Shown: positions 46,461 to 55,638, counted from the stretch's first letter. The stretch is 64,000 nt of DNA from Gelidibacter sediminis (GCF_004364975.1 NZ_SOBW01000009.1:124001-188000); one strand, 5' to 3'. The notes: generated from the sequence alone by a model not told the origin. Program-made: numbers and translations.

Positions 46461-46480
46461 AAAATAGTGTTTCCACTTTG

Positions 46481-46553
46481 TGACCCGACTGGGGCTCGAA
46501 CCCAGGACCCTAACATTAAAAGTGTTATGCTCTACCAACTGAGCTATCGAGTC
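46481..46553 (-). tRNA. tRNA-Lys (anticodon TTT), proximal copy
   Basis: 73 bases, identical to the tRNA at 46283 and offset by 198 bases. The matching terminators downstream of both copies show that a unit of tRNA plus terminator was duplicated in tandem. Confidence 0.95.
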
Positions 46554-46571
46554 ATTTCCCTAATGAGGGTG

Positions 46572-46602
46572 CAAATATAAAAGCTTTTATCAATATACCA
46601 AA
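46572..46602 (-). promoter_or_regulatory. strong promoter of the tRNA-Lys pair
   Basis: On the minus strand: TTTG (46599-46602), 19-base spacer, TATATTTG (46572-46579), an exact match to the Bacteroidota consensus. The mature tRNA starts about 18 bases after the -7 box. Confidence 0.85.
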
Positions 46603-46679
46603 CCCTTTTTTAAATTAATTTTTTGTTTTTTTGCAATGGCTAAGGCTATGTTTTTAAGAATCAATTTATAACAAAGTTT

Positions 46680-47198
46680 ATGAATATTATTATAATAGGT
46701 TATATGGGGTCAGGAAAATCGACCATAGGTAAAAACCTTTCCAAAATCCTTAACTATGACTTTATTGATTTGGATGATTACATTCAGGAAAAGGAGCATT
46801 TAACCATTCCGGAACTTTTTGAAAAGAAAGGTGAAATCTATTTTAGAAAGAAGGAACAACTATATTTAAAGGAGGTTTTAAAGGAGACCAATCTCGTGTT
46901 GTCATTGGGGGGTGGTACACCGTGTTATGGCACAAATATGGACACTGTTTTAGCTACTGACGGGGCGCGTAGTATCTATTTAAAAAGTTCCATTCCAAAT
47001 CTTGTTCAGAGATTGACACCTGAAAAATTAACCAGACCTCTAATTGCACATATTCAAACCGATGAAGATTTAACAGAGTTTATAGGAAAACATCTCTTTG
47101 AGCGCTCATTTTATTATAACCAAAGCCATCACACTATAGTAACGGATCATAAATCAGTTCAACAAATAACAGAAGAAATAATAGCAGGGTTATTTTAA
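46680..47198 (+). CDS. aroK: shikimate kinase
   Basis: Phosphorylates shikimate in aromatic amino-acid synthesis. 172 residues, P-loop GYMGSGKST at 7-15, shikimate-binding DLDDYI and the FRKKE segment, LSLGGGTPCYG (the GGG binding loop), and the lid with RLTPEKLTRPL. It is convergent with the phosphoribosyltransferase gene, overlapping it by 9 bases. Confidence 0.95.
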   Translation: MNIIIIGYMGSGKSTIGKNLSKILNYDFIDLDDYIQEKEHLTIPELFEKKGEIYFRKKEQLYLKEVLKETNLVLSLGGGTPCYGTNMDTVLATDGARSIYLKSSIPNLVQRLTPEKLTRPLIAHIQTDEDLTEFIGKHLFERSFYYNQSHHTIVTDHKSVQQITEEIIAGLF

Positions 47199-47693
47199 GA
47201 AGGCTTCGTATGTTTTACCTGTCAAGATGACTTCTACATGCTCATGTAATGATGTAGAAAGCGAAATACCCTTAAAATCGGCTTTAACTGGGAATTTCTT
47301 GTGATTCCGATTGACGAGTACCGCAGTCTTGAATTGTTTCAGAGGGACATTTAAAAAGTGTTTTACACCATAAATAAGGGTTGTACCAGAATTTAAAACA
47401 TCATCTATGAGAACAATGGATTTGTTTGTGTATTCTGAAGCATCAATAGATGTAGTGATTGGGTTTAACGGACTTTTCTTGTCAATACCCACTTTACAAA
47501 GCACAGTATTTAAATCTGAAATCTTATCGAGGTTAGTTTTTAGCTTTTTGGCAAGAATATACCCGTTGGAATCAATGCCGGCCAGTATTACTTCAGTACC
47601 ATCAACGTTGCTCTCATATATTTGATAGGCAATACGTCTTATCTTATGGTTAATTTCCTGATGGCTTAAGATTACTTGTTTAGACACGGTCAT
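47190..47693 (-). CDS. PyrR-like phosphoribosyltransferase
   Basis: 167 residues, type I PRTase fold. The PRPP-binding loop VLIDDVLNSGTTL (D97, D98, T104-T105) and a C-terminal RNHKKFPVKADFKGISLST segment resemble PyrR (R-x-HR-x-x-P..DFVG). PyrR can be an RNA-binding attenuator and/or a uracil phosphoribosyltransferase; the sequence does not decide which, and no pyr genes are adjacent. It is followed after 39 bases (on the far side) by the S4 gene. Confidence 0.82.
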   Translation of the reverse strand: MTVSKQVILSHQEINHKIRRIAYQIYESNVDGTEVILAGIDSNGYILAKKLKTNLDKISDLNTVLCKVGIDKKSPLNPITTSIDASEYTNKSIVLIDDVLNSGTTLIYGVKHFLNVPLKQFKTAVLVNRNHKKFPVKADFKGISLSTSLHEHVEVILTGKTYEAFLK

Positions 47694-47732
47694 GCTAAGT
47701 TTTGTTTTTTCAAAGATAAATAAAGCGTTTAT

Positions 47733-48110
47733 TTAATCCTCGTCATCCGTCTCATAAAATTCGTCTATGTCCCGTCTGTCCTTCTTGGTTGGTCGGCCAA
47801 CACCTTTTTTACGGTAATAATCTTTAGAAAATTTTAAGAGTTCTTGCGCTTCAAAGGCTTCTTTTGGCGTAGTATCCGTTCTGTAAATATCAACCAATTT
47901 TGCTCCTAATCTACTTGCAGGAATATCATTAACGGTCAGCTGATAATTAATTTGATTTTTTCGCAATTCAATCTTATCGGTAGGAAAAACCTCCCTACTG
48001 GGTTTGGCCACTTGGCCGTTAATTTTGATATGACCCTTTTTACATGCTTCTGTAGCAATAGTGCGTGTTTTATAGTATCTGACGCACCATAGAAATTTGT
48101 CTATTCGCAT
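47733..48110 (-). CDS. S4-domain RNA-binding protein (HslR-like)
   Basis: 125 residues. The N-terminal S4 domain reads MRIDKFLWCVRYYKTRTIATEACKKGHIKINGQ, then a basic and acidic tail (YYRKKGVGRPTKKDRRDIDEFYE). HslR-type proteins bind 50S subunits carrying stalled nascent chains. It is upstream of the PRTase on the minus strand. Confidence 0.9.
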   Translation of the reverse strand: MRIDKFLWCVRYYKTRTIATEACKKGHIKINGQVAKPSREVFPTDKIELRKNQINYQLTVNDIPASRLGAKLVDIYRTDTTPKEAFEAQELLKFSKDYYRKKGVGRPTKKDRRDIDEFYETDDED

Positions 48111-48265
48111 ATTAAAATTTTTAAAACAACGTTAATGTTGTTGTGCAAACATATTATATTATTGTATCTTGCCGGCAAAAATAAGCAATATTGAAACAAT
48201 ACTTAAGAATGGGTTTTACGCATACAAGGTAATGGTTTTGAGTTCAATGCAAATTGCTTTTGAAA

Positions 48266-49327
48266 ATGAATAAAATTAAATTGATGAAATTAAAGACCTA
48301 CGTCCTCTCAGCATTGTGTTTTTTAGTAGTAATGTCTTCCTGTAAAAAAGACGATGATGATAATTCACTAGAACTCATTCCAGAGCGTGACCGCGCAGAA
48401 CAACAATTAGCAGATTTTGATTCTCTAAAAGTCTATTTGCAAACCCATTACTACAACCGTGCAACTTTTGAAGCTCCTGGCAATCATACCATAGCAGAAC
48501 TTGTTATATCTGAATTGCCTAAAGATGATAGCGGCAATTACCAACCCATGCCTGATCCTGACACTAACCAATTGTTGAGTGAAGCCGTGAATATTGACGC
48601 GCCATTGACCACAACTTATATGGATACGGAATATCAATACTATATTTTAGAATTGAATAAAGGTGGAGGTGTTAATCCAAATTTTTCTGATATGGTAAGG
48701 TTGAATTATAACGGGTTTCTGACTGATGGAACCTCTTTTGATGGTACCGTTACACCTACCGATTTTGATTTGATGAATCTCATACCGGGTTGGAGAGAAG
48801 CTATCCCACAATTTAAAACCTCTGAAAGTTTTGTTGAGAATAATGATGGCACGGTAACCTTTGAAAATTATGGACTTGGAGTTATGTTTTTGCCTTCTGG
48901 GTTAGCTTATTTTGGTAATCCTACAGCTTCAATACCTGCATACTCCAATTTAAATTTTGCGTTTGAGTTGTACCAATCAGAAATTGCAGATCATGACGGT
49001 GACGGCATTCCTTCCTATATGGAAGATTTAGACGGTGATAAAAATCTGTTCAATGATGATACGGATGGTGATAATGTACCAAACTTTTTAGATTCAGATG
49101 ATGATGCTGATCGTGTGTTAACCATTAACGAAATGACACGACAAACCTATACGGTTGACACCAACAATGGTGGACAAGAACCTGTATTGGCAGAAGGTGA
49201 ATTTGAAAGGAGTAGAAGTATGAGTGCTGGCGTCATTACAATTAAGACACTTAAGATCGTAGATGCTGACGGTGATGGCGTTGATGATCATTTACAAAAG
49301 ACAGTAACAACAGACTATAGTAAATAA
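48266..49327 (+). CDS. FKBP-type PPIase lipoprotein with Ca-binding repeats
   Basis: 353 residues, periplasmic or surface-exposed lipoprotein. The signal (FLVVMSSC) gives the lipidated cysteine. The middle carries an FKBP-like domain (VRLNYNGFLTDGTSFDGT, then LIPGWREAIPQFKT), with the usual active-site aromatic pattern only partly kept. Residues about 240-280 are TSP3-type Asp-rich calcium repeats (DHDGDGIPSYMEDLDGDKNLFNDDTDGDNVPNFLD). It resembles the GldI group of gliding-motility isomerases, but the calcium repeats are unusual for them. The start is either 48266 or 48284 (MKLKTYV). Confidence 0.85.
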   Translation: MNKIKLMKLKTYVLSALCFLVVMSSCKKDDDDNSLELIPERDRAEQQLADFDSLKVYLQTHYYNRATFEAPGNHTIAELVISELPKDDSGNYQPMPDPDTNQLLSEAVNIDAPLTTTYMDTEYQYYILELNKGGGVNPNFSDMVRLNYNGFLTDGTSFDGTVTPTDFDLMNLIPGWREAIPQFKTSESFVENNDGTVTFENYGLGVMFLPSGLAYFGNPTASIPAYSNLNFAFELYQSEIADHDGDGIPSYMEDLDGDKNLFNDDTDGDNVPNFLDSDDDADRVLTINEMTRQTYTVDTNNGGQEPVLAEGEFERSRSMSAGVITIKTLKIVDADGDGVDDHLQKTVTTDYSK

Positions 49328-49359
49328 TATCGTTTCTCAACAATTTATTAAAGCATAAT

Positions 49360-49393
49360 AAAAAAGGCTATCATTAATGTGATAGCCTTTTTT
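49360..49393. terminator. bidirectional intrinsic terminator
   Basis: A perfect 14-bp stem (AAAAAAGGCTATCA and its reverse complement) with loop TTAATG. It separates the convergent FKBP lipoprotein and beta-barrel genes. Confidence 0.92.
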
Positions 49394-49400
49394 AGATGTT

Positions 49401-50039
49401 TTAAAGTGCAAATGAGACACTCAATATTAATTGATCTGGGCGTGTATCAATTCTATTTGGTGGAACACCAACGGAGTTATCAATAAAAGTAGCTTCATTT
49501 TCACTGAAACCTCTTTCGTATCTCAAATCGATGCCAAATCCATTAAAGTTTGCACCAATTCCGAAATTGAGTCCCACGCTAAATTCATTCTCCACATCAT
49601 TAATGGTAATCCCGTCAAATTCGGTATCAAGAATATATTGTAATGATGGACCTGCAAAAACACTTACTGGACCCAATAATTTTACACCCAACAACAATGG
49701 TGCATCAATTTTCTGCATCTTAAAATCGTTATTGTCATAATCACTTTTGGTCTGGGTATAGACTACTTCAGGTTTAAAGTAAAACCGGTCACCCACTTTC
49801 CCATAAAGTCCTAAATGAAATCCGACGTTACGATCAGGGTGTTTTGCATTTTCTCCCATAGACTCAAAATAATTACCATTTGCATTGTAGTTTAAGCCAG
49901 CTTTTATCCCAAACCCGTTTCCGTTTTGTGCATTAGCACCTAAGGTGAAAGCTATTAAAGCAAAACAGGCCAAGAACATACGTTTACTTTTGCTGCTGCT
50001 CCTGTTAAAGTGTTCTTGAAATGTGTTCAGAATTTTCAT
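49401..50039 (-). CDS. outer-membrane beta-barrel protein (PF13568-like)
   Basis: 212 residues with a signal peptide (FLACFALIAFTLGANAQ) and alternating amphipathic strands, beginning GFGIKAGLNYNANG and ending in LILSVSFAL, a C-terminal aromatic-X-Leu BAM signal. It fits the Bacteroidota 'outer membrane beta-barrel' family related to PorT. Function unknown. It is the sole gene between its terminator and the transketolase genes. Confidence 0.82.
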   Translation of the reverse strand: MKILNTFQEHFNRSSSKSKRMFLACFALIAFTLGANAQNGNGFGIKAGLNYNANGNYFESMGENAKHPDRNVGFHLGLYGKVGDRFYFKPEVVYTQTKSDYDNNDFKMQKIDAPLLLGVKLLGPVSVFAGPSLQYILDTEFDGITINDVENEFSVGLNFGIGANFNGFGIDLRYERGFSENEATFIDNSVGVPPNRIDTRPDQLILSVSFAL

Positions 50040-50232
50040 AATTGTAGATTTAAAGTTTATAAATTGATTTGATGTTTGATGTAATCAAAAACGCTGCCAA
50101 AAGGAAATTATTTTATGTTTCGACTTAATTTTAATCACAAAGGAGCTTTCTTCATGATAAAGAAAACTCCTAGTATACGTGACGAAGGTTGGTTATGTAG
50201 CGAGATATATAACTCGCAATAAATCAACCTTG

Positions 50233-51189
50233 TTATTTTTTTCTTTGGATGACCTTTTCAGCAGCCTTAATGATCGAGGCACTGTTTAAACCATACTTTT
50301 CCATAAGCTGGGCTGGTGTTCCAGATTCTCCAAAAGTATCTTGGGTGGCGATGAACTCTTGAGGTGCCGGATGATTTAACGCCAAGACTCTGGCAACGCT
50401 TTCTCCTAATCCGCCAAGATAGTTGTGTTCTTCTGCCGTAACAATACATCCCGTTTTGGCAACAGATTTTAAAATGGCTTCATCATCTAAAGGTTTGATG
50501 GTATGGATGTCAATGACTTCTGCTGAGATGCCTTTTTCATGCAATGCTTTTGCAGCTTCAAGCGCTTCCCAAACTAAGTGTCCGGTGGCCACAATAGTGA
50601 CGTCAGTACCATCCGTTAATTGCAATGCTTTTCCAATTTCAAAAGTTTGATCCTCTGGCGTGAAATTAGGCACTGATGGACGTCCGAAACGCAGGTAAAC
50701 AGGACCTTCATGGTCGGCAATGGCAATTGTAGCTGCTTTGGTTTGGTTGTAATCGCACGTGTTGATAACAGTCATTCCTGGCAACATTTTCATTAACCCA
50801 ATGTCTTCCAAGATTTGGTGAGTTGCACCATCTTCACCTAAAGTCAAACCTGCGTGTGAGGCACAAATTTTAACATTCTTGTCAGAATAAGCAACACTTT
50901 GTCTGATTTGATCGTACACACGACCGGTAGAGAAGTTAGCAAAAGTTCCTGTAAAAGGTATTTTGCCACCAATAGTCAAACCTGCTGCCATACCAATCAT
51001 GTTGGCTTCAGCAATTCCTACTTGATAGAAACGTTCTGGATGGTTCTTTTTGAAATCGTCCATTTTTAAGGAGCCAATTAAATCGGCACATAGCGCAACT
51101 ACTTTTTCATTGGTTTGTCCCAATTCTGTAAGTCCCGCTCCAAATCCTGAACGTGTATCTTTATTTCCTGTATTTGTATATGTCTTCAT
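50233..51189 (-). CDS. transketolase C-terminal subunit
   Basis: 318 residues that carry the pyrimidine-binding and C-terminal domains of transketolase: RSGFGAGLTELGQ, ERFYQVGIAEANMIGMAAGLTIGG (with the conserved catalytic Glu in GIAE) and the C-terminal VTAEEHNYLGGLGESVAR. It acts with the N-terminal subunit encoded next to it, 33 bases upstream, as a split transketolase of the pentose phosphate pathway. Split genes are typical of many Bacteroidota. Confidence 0.95.
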   Translation of the reverse strand: MKTYTNTGNKDTRSGFGAGLTELGQTNEKVVALCADLIGSLKMDDFKKNHPERFYQVGIAEANMIGMAAGLTIGGKIPFTGTFANFSTGRVYDQIRQSVAYSDKNVKICASHAGLTLGEDGATHQILEDIGLMKMLPGMTVINTCDYNQTKAATIAIADHEGPVYLRFGRPSVPNFTPEDQTFEIGKALQLTDGTDVTIVATGHLVWEALEAAKALHEKGISAEVIDIHTIKPLDDEAILKSVAKTGCIVTAEEHNYLGGLGESVARVLALNHPAPQEFIATQDTFGESGTPAQLMEKYGLNSASIIKAAEKVIQRKK

Positions 51190-51222
51190 ATCTAAAATCG
51201 TAATTCGTAAATCTAAAATGGT

Positions 51223-52068
51223 TTAATAGTCGCCTAAGGTTTCAGGATTTTGCTCCAGTCCGATGGCTAATTGCTCGTCATTAGGTGCTTTTCCGTGCCA
51301 TGCGTGCGTGTGCATCATAAAATCAACACCATTACCCATAACTGTTTTTAAAAGTACACAAACTGGTTTGCCTTGTCCTGTTTTGGATTTTGCAACTGCC
51401 ATTCCTTTTAAGATTTCTTCAATATTGTTGCCTTGATTGATCTCCACAACCGTCCAACCAAACGCTTCAAATTTTTCTTTTACATTGCCCAGCGGCAATA
51501 CTACATCTGTTGGGCCATCAATTTGTTGGCCATTTAGATCTATTGTGGAGATGAGATTGTCTACATTATTACCGGCAGCATACATAATTGCTTCCCAATT
51601 TTGACCTTCTTGCAATTCACCATCACCATGTAAACTGTAAACTAAGTGAGAATCGTTGTTTAATTTTTTTGCTTGTGCTGCACCAATTGCAACAGACATG
51701 CCTTGTCCTAATGAACCAGAAGCTATACGAACCCCAGGTAATCCTTCATGCGTTGTTGGATGCCCTTGCAAACGAGAATTGATCAATCTGAACGTGTTTA
51801 ATTCTTCTACAGGAAAATAACCTGCTCTTGCCAATACGCTATAAAATACAGGTGAAATATGTCCGTTGGAAAGGAAGAATATATCTTCGCCTATCCCGTC
51901 CATATCAAAACTGTCTTGTCTGTCCATGATGTCATTGTAAAGCGCTACAATAAATTCTGCACAGCCTAATGAACCTCCTGGATGTCCAGAATTGACTTTG
52001 TGTACCATACGGAGAATGTCTCTACGTACTTGGGTTGTTAAATCTTCTAATTGTTGTGTGTTTGACAT
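51223..52068 (-). CDS. transketolase N-terminal subunit
   Basis: 281 residues with the thiamine diphosphate domain: NSGHPGGSLGCAEF, FFLSNGHISPVFYSVL and SLHGDGELQEGQNWEA. The last contains the GDG...N metal/ThDP motif. The ATG at 52068 is chosen because the domain begins there; the longer frame upstream to 52188 is not coding-like and would run into the promoter. Partner of the C-terminal subunit at 50233. Confidence 0.95.
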   Translation of the reverse strand: MSNTQQLEDLTTQVRRDILRMVHKVNSGHPGGSLGCAEFIVALYNDIMDRQDSFDMDGIGEDIFFLSNGHISPVFYSVLARAGYFPVEELNTFRLINSRLQGHPTTHEGLPGVRIASGSLGQGMSVAIGAAQAKKLNNDSHLVYSLHGDGELQEGQNWEAIMYAAGNNVDNLISTIDLNGQQIDGPTDVVLPLGNVKEKFEAFGWTVVEINQGNNIEEILKGMAVAKSKTGQGKPVCVLLKTVMGNGVDFMMHTHAWHGKAPNDEQLAIGLEQNPETLGDY

Positions 52069-52092
52069 TTTATAAAAGTTAGTTTTATGCTG

Positions 52093-52123
52093 CAAAAGTA
52101 GCCTTTTTAACCCCGACTGCAAA
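52093..52123 (-). promoter_or_regulatory. strong promoter for the split transketolase
   Basis: On the minus strand: TTTG (52120-52123), 19-base spacer, TACTTTTG (52093-52100), an exact consensus match. It lies 25 bases before the ATG at 52068 and confirms that start. The remaining 265 bases up to tgt hold no other feature I can support. Confidence 0.85.
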
Positions 52124-52388
52124 GCCCTAATTTGCGCACTTATTAACGAATTTTGCGGTTTTGCTAACAATTGTAAGAAAGGATACACCTGTTTTTAAGA
52201 ACGTTTTATGGACGTCTACTATGCAATGGGTTTGGGTGATGGATTTTTTATAAAGTTTTATCAAGAGCTCTTTATCTTCATAAGTGCATTGCATATCTTT
52301 GCCAGCTTATTACAATTTTAAAATACCCACCTCATGACTCAATTGGATGTTTTCTGATTGAAATAAAATAGATGTAGGTTTATTACTT

Positions 52389-53519
52389 ATGAAATTCGAA
52401 CTAAAAGGAAAAGACCTGCAAAGCAAGGCGAGAGCAGGCGTCATTACAACAGACCATGGCGTCATTGAAACTCCAATTTTCATGCCTGTTGGTACTGTAG
52501 CCTCTGTGAAAGGTGTGCATCAGCGAGAACTAAAGAATGATATAAACGCTGATATCATCTTAGGGAACACCTATCATTTGTACTTGCGTCCCCAAACAAA
52601 AATTTTGGAGCAGGCAGGAGGCTTGCATAAATTTATGAATTGGGAGCGCAATATATTGACAGATTCCGGTGGATACCAAGTCTATTCGCTCTCTGCCAAC
52701 AGAAAGATTAAGGAAGAAGGGGTTAAATTCAAATCGCATATTGACGGTAGTTACCACACCTTTACGCCTGAAAATGTCATGGAAATTCAGCGTATTATTG
52801 GTGCCGATATTATTATGGCGTTTGATGAATGCACGCCATACCCTTGCGATTATAATTATGCCAAACGCTCCATGCATATGACGCATAGATGGTTGGATAG
52901 ATGTATAAATCATTTGGAAAAATTACCATTTAAATATGGGTATGAGCAAAGCTTTTTTCCAATAGTTCAGGGAAGTACATATAAAGATCTGCGATTACAA
53001 TCGGCTGAATATATTGCCAATGCTGGGGCGGTAGGAAACGCAATTGGTGGATTGTCAGTAGGAGAGCCTGCTGCCGAAATGTACGCCATGACAGAAGTGG
53101 TGTGTAGTGTGTTGCCAGAAGATAAACCACGCTATTTAATGGGGGTTGGTACGCCAATAAACATTCTGGAAAATATTGCCTTAGGTATTGACATGTTTGA
53201 TTGTGTAATGCCTACGCGGAACGCTAGAAATGGGATGTTGTTTACAGCACATGGGACTATCAACATCAAAAATAAAAAGTGGGAAGCTGATTTTTCTGCC
53301 TTAGATGATATGGGTATGACCTATGTAGATACGGAATATTCTAAAGCCTATTTACGACACCTATTTAGCGTCAACGAACGATTGGCTATGCAAATTGCCA
53401 CCATTCATAATCTCGGATTTTATTTATGGTTGGTCAGAGAAGCGAGAAAACATATCTTAGCAGGAGATTTCAGACCGTGGAAGGAGATGATGGTAAAGCA
53501 AATGGATAAACGTTTGTAG
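52389..53519 (+). CDS. tgt: tRNA-guanine transglycosylase
   Basis: Exchanges guanine for preQ1 at position 34 of Asn, Asp, His and Tyr tRNAs. 376 residues, with TILTDSGGYQVYSL, the GGLSVGEP loop and MPTRNARNG, including the catalytic Asp of FDCVMPTRNAR. The canonical zinc motif CxCxxC is absent: at about 305-320 the sequence reads DDMGMTYVDTEYSKAYLRHLF, although the later TIHNL histidine is kept. The enzyme is otherwise full-length. Zinc-site loss seems to be a lineage variant rather than decay. Confidence 0.93.
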   Translation: MKFELKGKDLQSKARAGVITTDHGVIETPIFMPVGTVASVKGVHQRELKNDINADIILGNTYHLYLRPQTKILEQAGGLHKFMNWERNILTDSGGYQVYSLSANRKIKEEGVKFKSHIDGSYHTFTPENVMEIQRIIGADIIMAFDECTPYPCDYNYAKRSMHMTHRWLDRCINHLEKLPFKYGYEQSFFPIVQGSTYKDLRLQSAEYIANAGAVGNAIGGLSVGEPAAEMYAMTEVVCSVLPEDKPRYLMGVGTPINILENIALGIDMFDCVMPTRNARNGMLFTAHGTINIKNKKWEADFSALDDMGMTYVDTEYSKAYLRHLFSVNERLAMQIATIHNLGFYLWLVREARKHILAGDFRPWKEMMVKQMDKRL

Positions 53520-53520
53520 A

Positions 53521-53582
53521 AATTGAAATTGAAGCTGAAATTGAAGCTGAAATTGAAACTGAAAGGGAAGCTGAAGTTAAAG
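53521..53582. repeat. hexamer repeat GAAATT/GAAGCT
   Basis: About ten 6-base units (GAAATT and GAAGCT alternating, then GAAACT, GAAAGG, GAAGTT) fill the gap right after the tgt stop. The period is 6, not 7, as in the block at 3440-3475. Confidence 0.75.
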
Positions 53583-53634
53583 TGATGTCGAAATTAGATC
53601 ATAACTCATAAAAATAACCAGTAGTCACCAAACA

Positions 53635-54711
53635 TTGAAAATCTTAGATTGGTACATATTAAAACGTTATCTCCTCACTTTTGTGATGATGTTGTTATTG
53701 TTTATACCCATTGGTATTACGGTGAATCTTGCGGAGAAAATTGGTAAAATTCTTGAAAATAACGTGCCGTTTGGAGAAGTGGCGATTTATTATCTCAACT
53801 TTACCATTTACTTTGCCAACTTGTTATTTCCCATATTTTTATTCCTGTCCGTCATCTGGTTCACCTCTAAACTCGCCAACAATACTGAAATTGTAGCGTT
53901 TTTAAGTTCCGGCGTTTCATTTTCGCGGTTTTTAAGACCGTACATCATTGGCGCCACTATCATTTCTATTTTTGCAATGGTATTGGGCTTTTATTTGGCA
54001 CCCATTGCGAGTCAGGGCTTTAATGAATTTACCTATAAATATTTAAAAAGTGCGCGGCATCAGCAGCCGGGTCAAAATATATTTAGACAGATAAACGATA
54101 CAGATTTCATATACGTGAGTAGTTTTGATATCGCTCAGAAAAGGGGATACAACTTCACTTTGGAACATATTGAGAACAACGAACTGAAATACAAAATTTT
54201 TGCGAACTCCATTGTGTACTCAGAAAAGGACAGTACTTACAAATTGTTCAATTATTTTAAGAGAACCATCACTGAAAATGGGGATATTATTGAGAATTCC
54301 AGGCGTAAGGATACGGTGTTTTCTTTTGATTTGGAAGATTTGACTCCAGTAAACTACATTGCAGAAACAAAACCATATTCAGAATTGGTAGATTTTATTG
54401 AGAAGGAAAAGGCGCGTGGTTCTTCAAATATTGGACGTTATGAAGTCGTGAAGTATAAAAAATGGAGCTTGCCTGTAGCGGTCTTTATATTGACCATTAT
54501 TGCCGTGTCCGTTTCTTCTATTAAACGCCGTGGCGGGATGGGCGTTAACTTGGCCTTTGGGATTACAACTGCAATGATATATGTGTTTTTCGACAAGGTT
54601 TTTGGGGTTTTGGCTGAGCAATCTGATTTTTCGCCATTAATGGCCGTATGGCTACCAAATGTGGTATTTGGTATTTTGGCAGTTTATCTCCTCTACAATG
54701 CAAAACGCTAA
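53635..54711 (+). CDS. LptF/LptG-family permease
   Basis: Inner-membrane permease of the LPS export complex, partner of LptB (8643). 358 residues: N-terminal helices (LDWYILKRYLLTFVMMLLLF, the classic opening), a periplasmic beta-jellyroll in the middle (about 130-260) and C-terminal helices (about 280-358). The start is a TTG at 53635, fitting the family's M-K-I-L-D-W-Y beginning. Whether it is LptF or LptG cannot be decided by eye. The next gene overlaps its end by 14 bases. Confidence 0.88.
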   Translation: MKILDWYILKRYLLTFVMMLLLFIPIGITVNLAEKIGKILENNVPFGEVAIYYLNFTIYFANLLFPIFLFLSVIWFTSKLANNTEIVAFLSSGVSFSRFLRPYIIGATIISIFAMVLGFYLAPIASQGFNEFTYKYLKSARHQQPGQNIFRQINDTDFIYVSSFDIAQKRGYNFTLEHIENNELKYKIFANSIVYSEKDSTYKLFNYFKRTITENGDIIENSRRKDTVFSFDLEDLTPVNYIAETKPYSELVDFIEKEKARGSSNIGRYEVVKYKKWSLPVAVFILTIIAVSVSSIKRRGGMGVNLAFGITTAMIYVFFDKVFGVLAEQSDFSPLMAVWLPNVVFGILAVYLLYNAKR

Positions 54712-55612
54712 GCTAAAAAATTACCTGCACCTTCATTTTCTGATTTTTATTGCCGGATTCACCGCAATCTTAGGTGAACTGATAACTATTGGTTCAATAC
54801 CTTTAGTATGGTATCGAATGGTGATGGCAGGTTTACTGATGTTTGGTTATATTAAGCTCAGCAAACTAAAAATTAAAGTTGATAAACGCTCCATGCTAAA
54901 ATTTTTTGCGGCGGGCGTCATCATTGCGTTACATTGGATTACCTTCTTTGAAGCTATTAAACAATCCAATATCTCCATCACCTTAGCCATGTTTTCGACG
55001 GGAGCCTTTTTTGCTTCGTTTATTGAGCCCATATTTTATAAAAGGCGCATTATTTGGTATGAGATTCTCTTTGGTATCATTGTAATCATCGGTGTATTTC
55101 TGATCACACATGGCGAGTTAAAATATATTAACGGAATCATCTTAGGTGTGGTATCTGCATTACTATCAAGCCTCTTTGCCGTTATTAATGGCACGTTTAT
55201 AAAAAAGCATTCTGCAACGGTCATTTCATTTTACGAATTTATCAGCGGTGTGGCATTTATAACGCTTTTTATTTGGCTATTTAATGGAGGATTTGATAAA
55301 GAGTTCTTTATGCTTTCCATTTCAGATTGGGTATATCTATTCATATTGGCTTCCGTTTGTACAGCATATGCCTTTATAGGTTCAGTTAAGGTGATGAAGT
55401 TTATAAGTCCTTATACCGTGGTACTTTCCTATAACTTAGAACCAGTATATGGAATTGCTTTAGCCCTAATTTTGTTTCCTGAAACCGAGACCATGGGGCC
55501 TCAGTTTTATTATGGAGCAGCCTTGGTCTTGTTAGCAGTGTTATTGGATGGGATTCTAAAAAATGTGATCTCCTATAGCGATAGGAAGCGAATTGGACAC
55601 AAAATTCAATAA
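54698..55612 (+). CDS. EamA/DMT-family transporter
   Basis: 304 residues with ten hydrophobic helices arranged in two EamA halves (first: FLIFIAGFTAILGELI to GVFLITHG; second: YINGIILGVVSALLSSLFAVINGTFIKKHS to the end). DMT transporters export metabolites, amino acids or drugs. The ATG at 54698 is chosen because it sits 14 bases inside the LptF/G stop and opens the first helix. Substrate unknown. Confidence 0.88.
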   Translation: MQNAKLKNYLHLHFLIFIAGFTAILGELITIGSIPLVWYRMVMAGLLMFGYIKLSKLKIKVDKRSMLKFFAAGVIIALHWITFFEAIKQSNISITLAMFSTGAFFASFIEPIFYKRRIIWYEILFGIIVIIGVFLITHGELKYINGIILGVVSALLSSLFAVINGTFIKKHSATVISFYEFISGVAFITLFIWLFNGGFDKEFFMLSISDWVYLFILASVCTAYAFIGSVKVMKFISPYTVVLSYNLEPVYGIALALILFPETETMGPQFYYGAALVLLAVLLDGILKNVISYSDRKRIGHKIQ

Positions 55613-55638
55613 TTATTCTGAGATGCGTTGATTATCCG

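Noticed and set aside
46225-46461. Attachment sites or an integrated element at the tRNA-Lys pair
   Set aside because: The duplicated sequence is the whole tRNA plus its terminator, with no integrase and no foreign genes between the copies.
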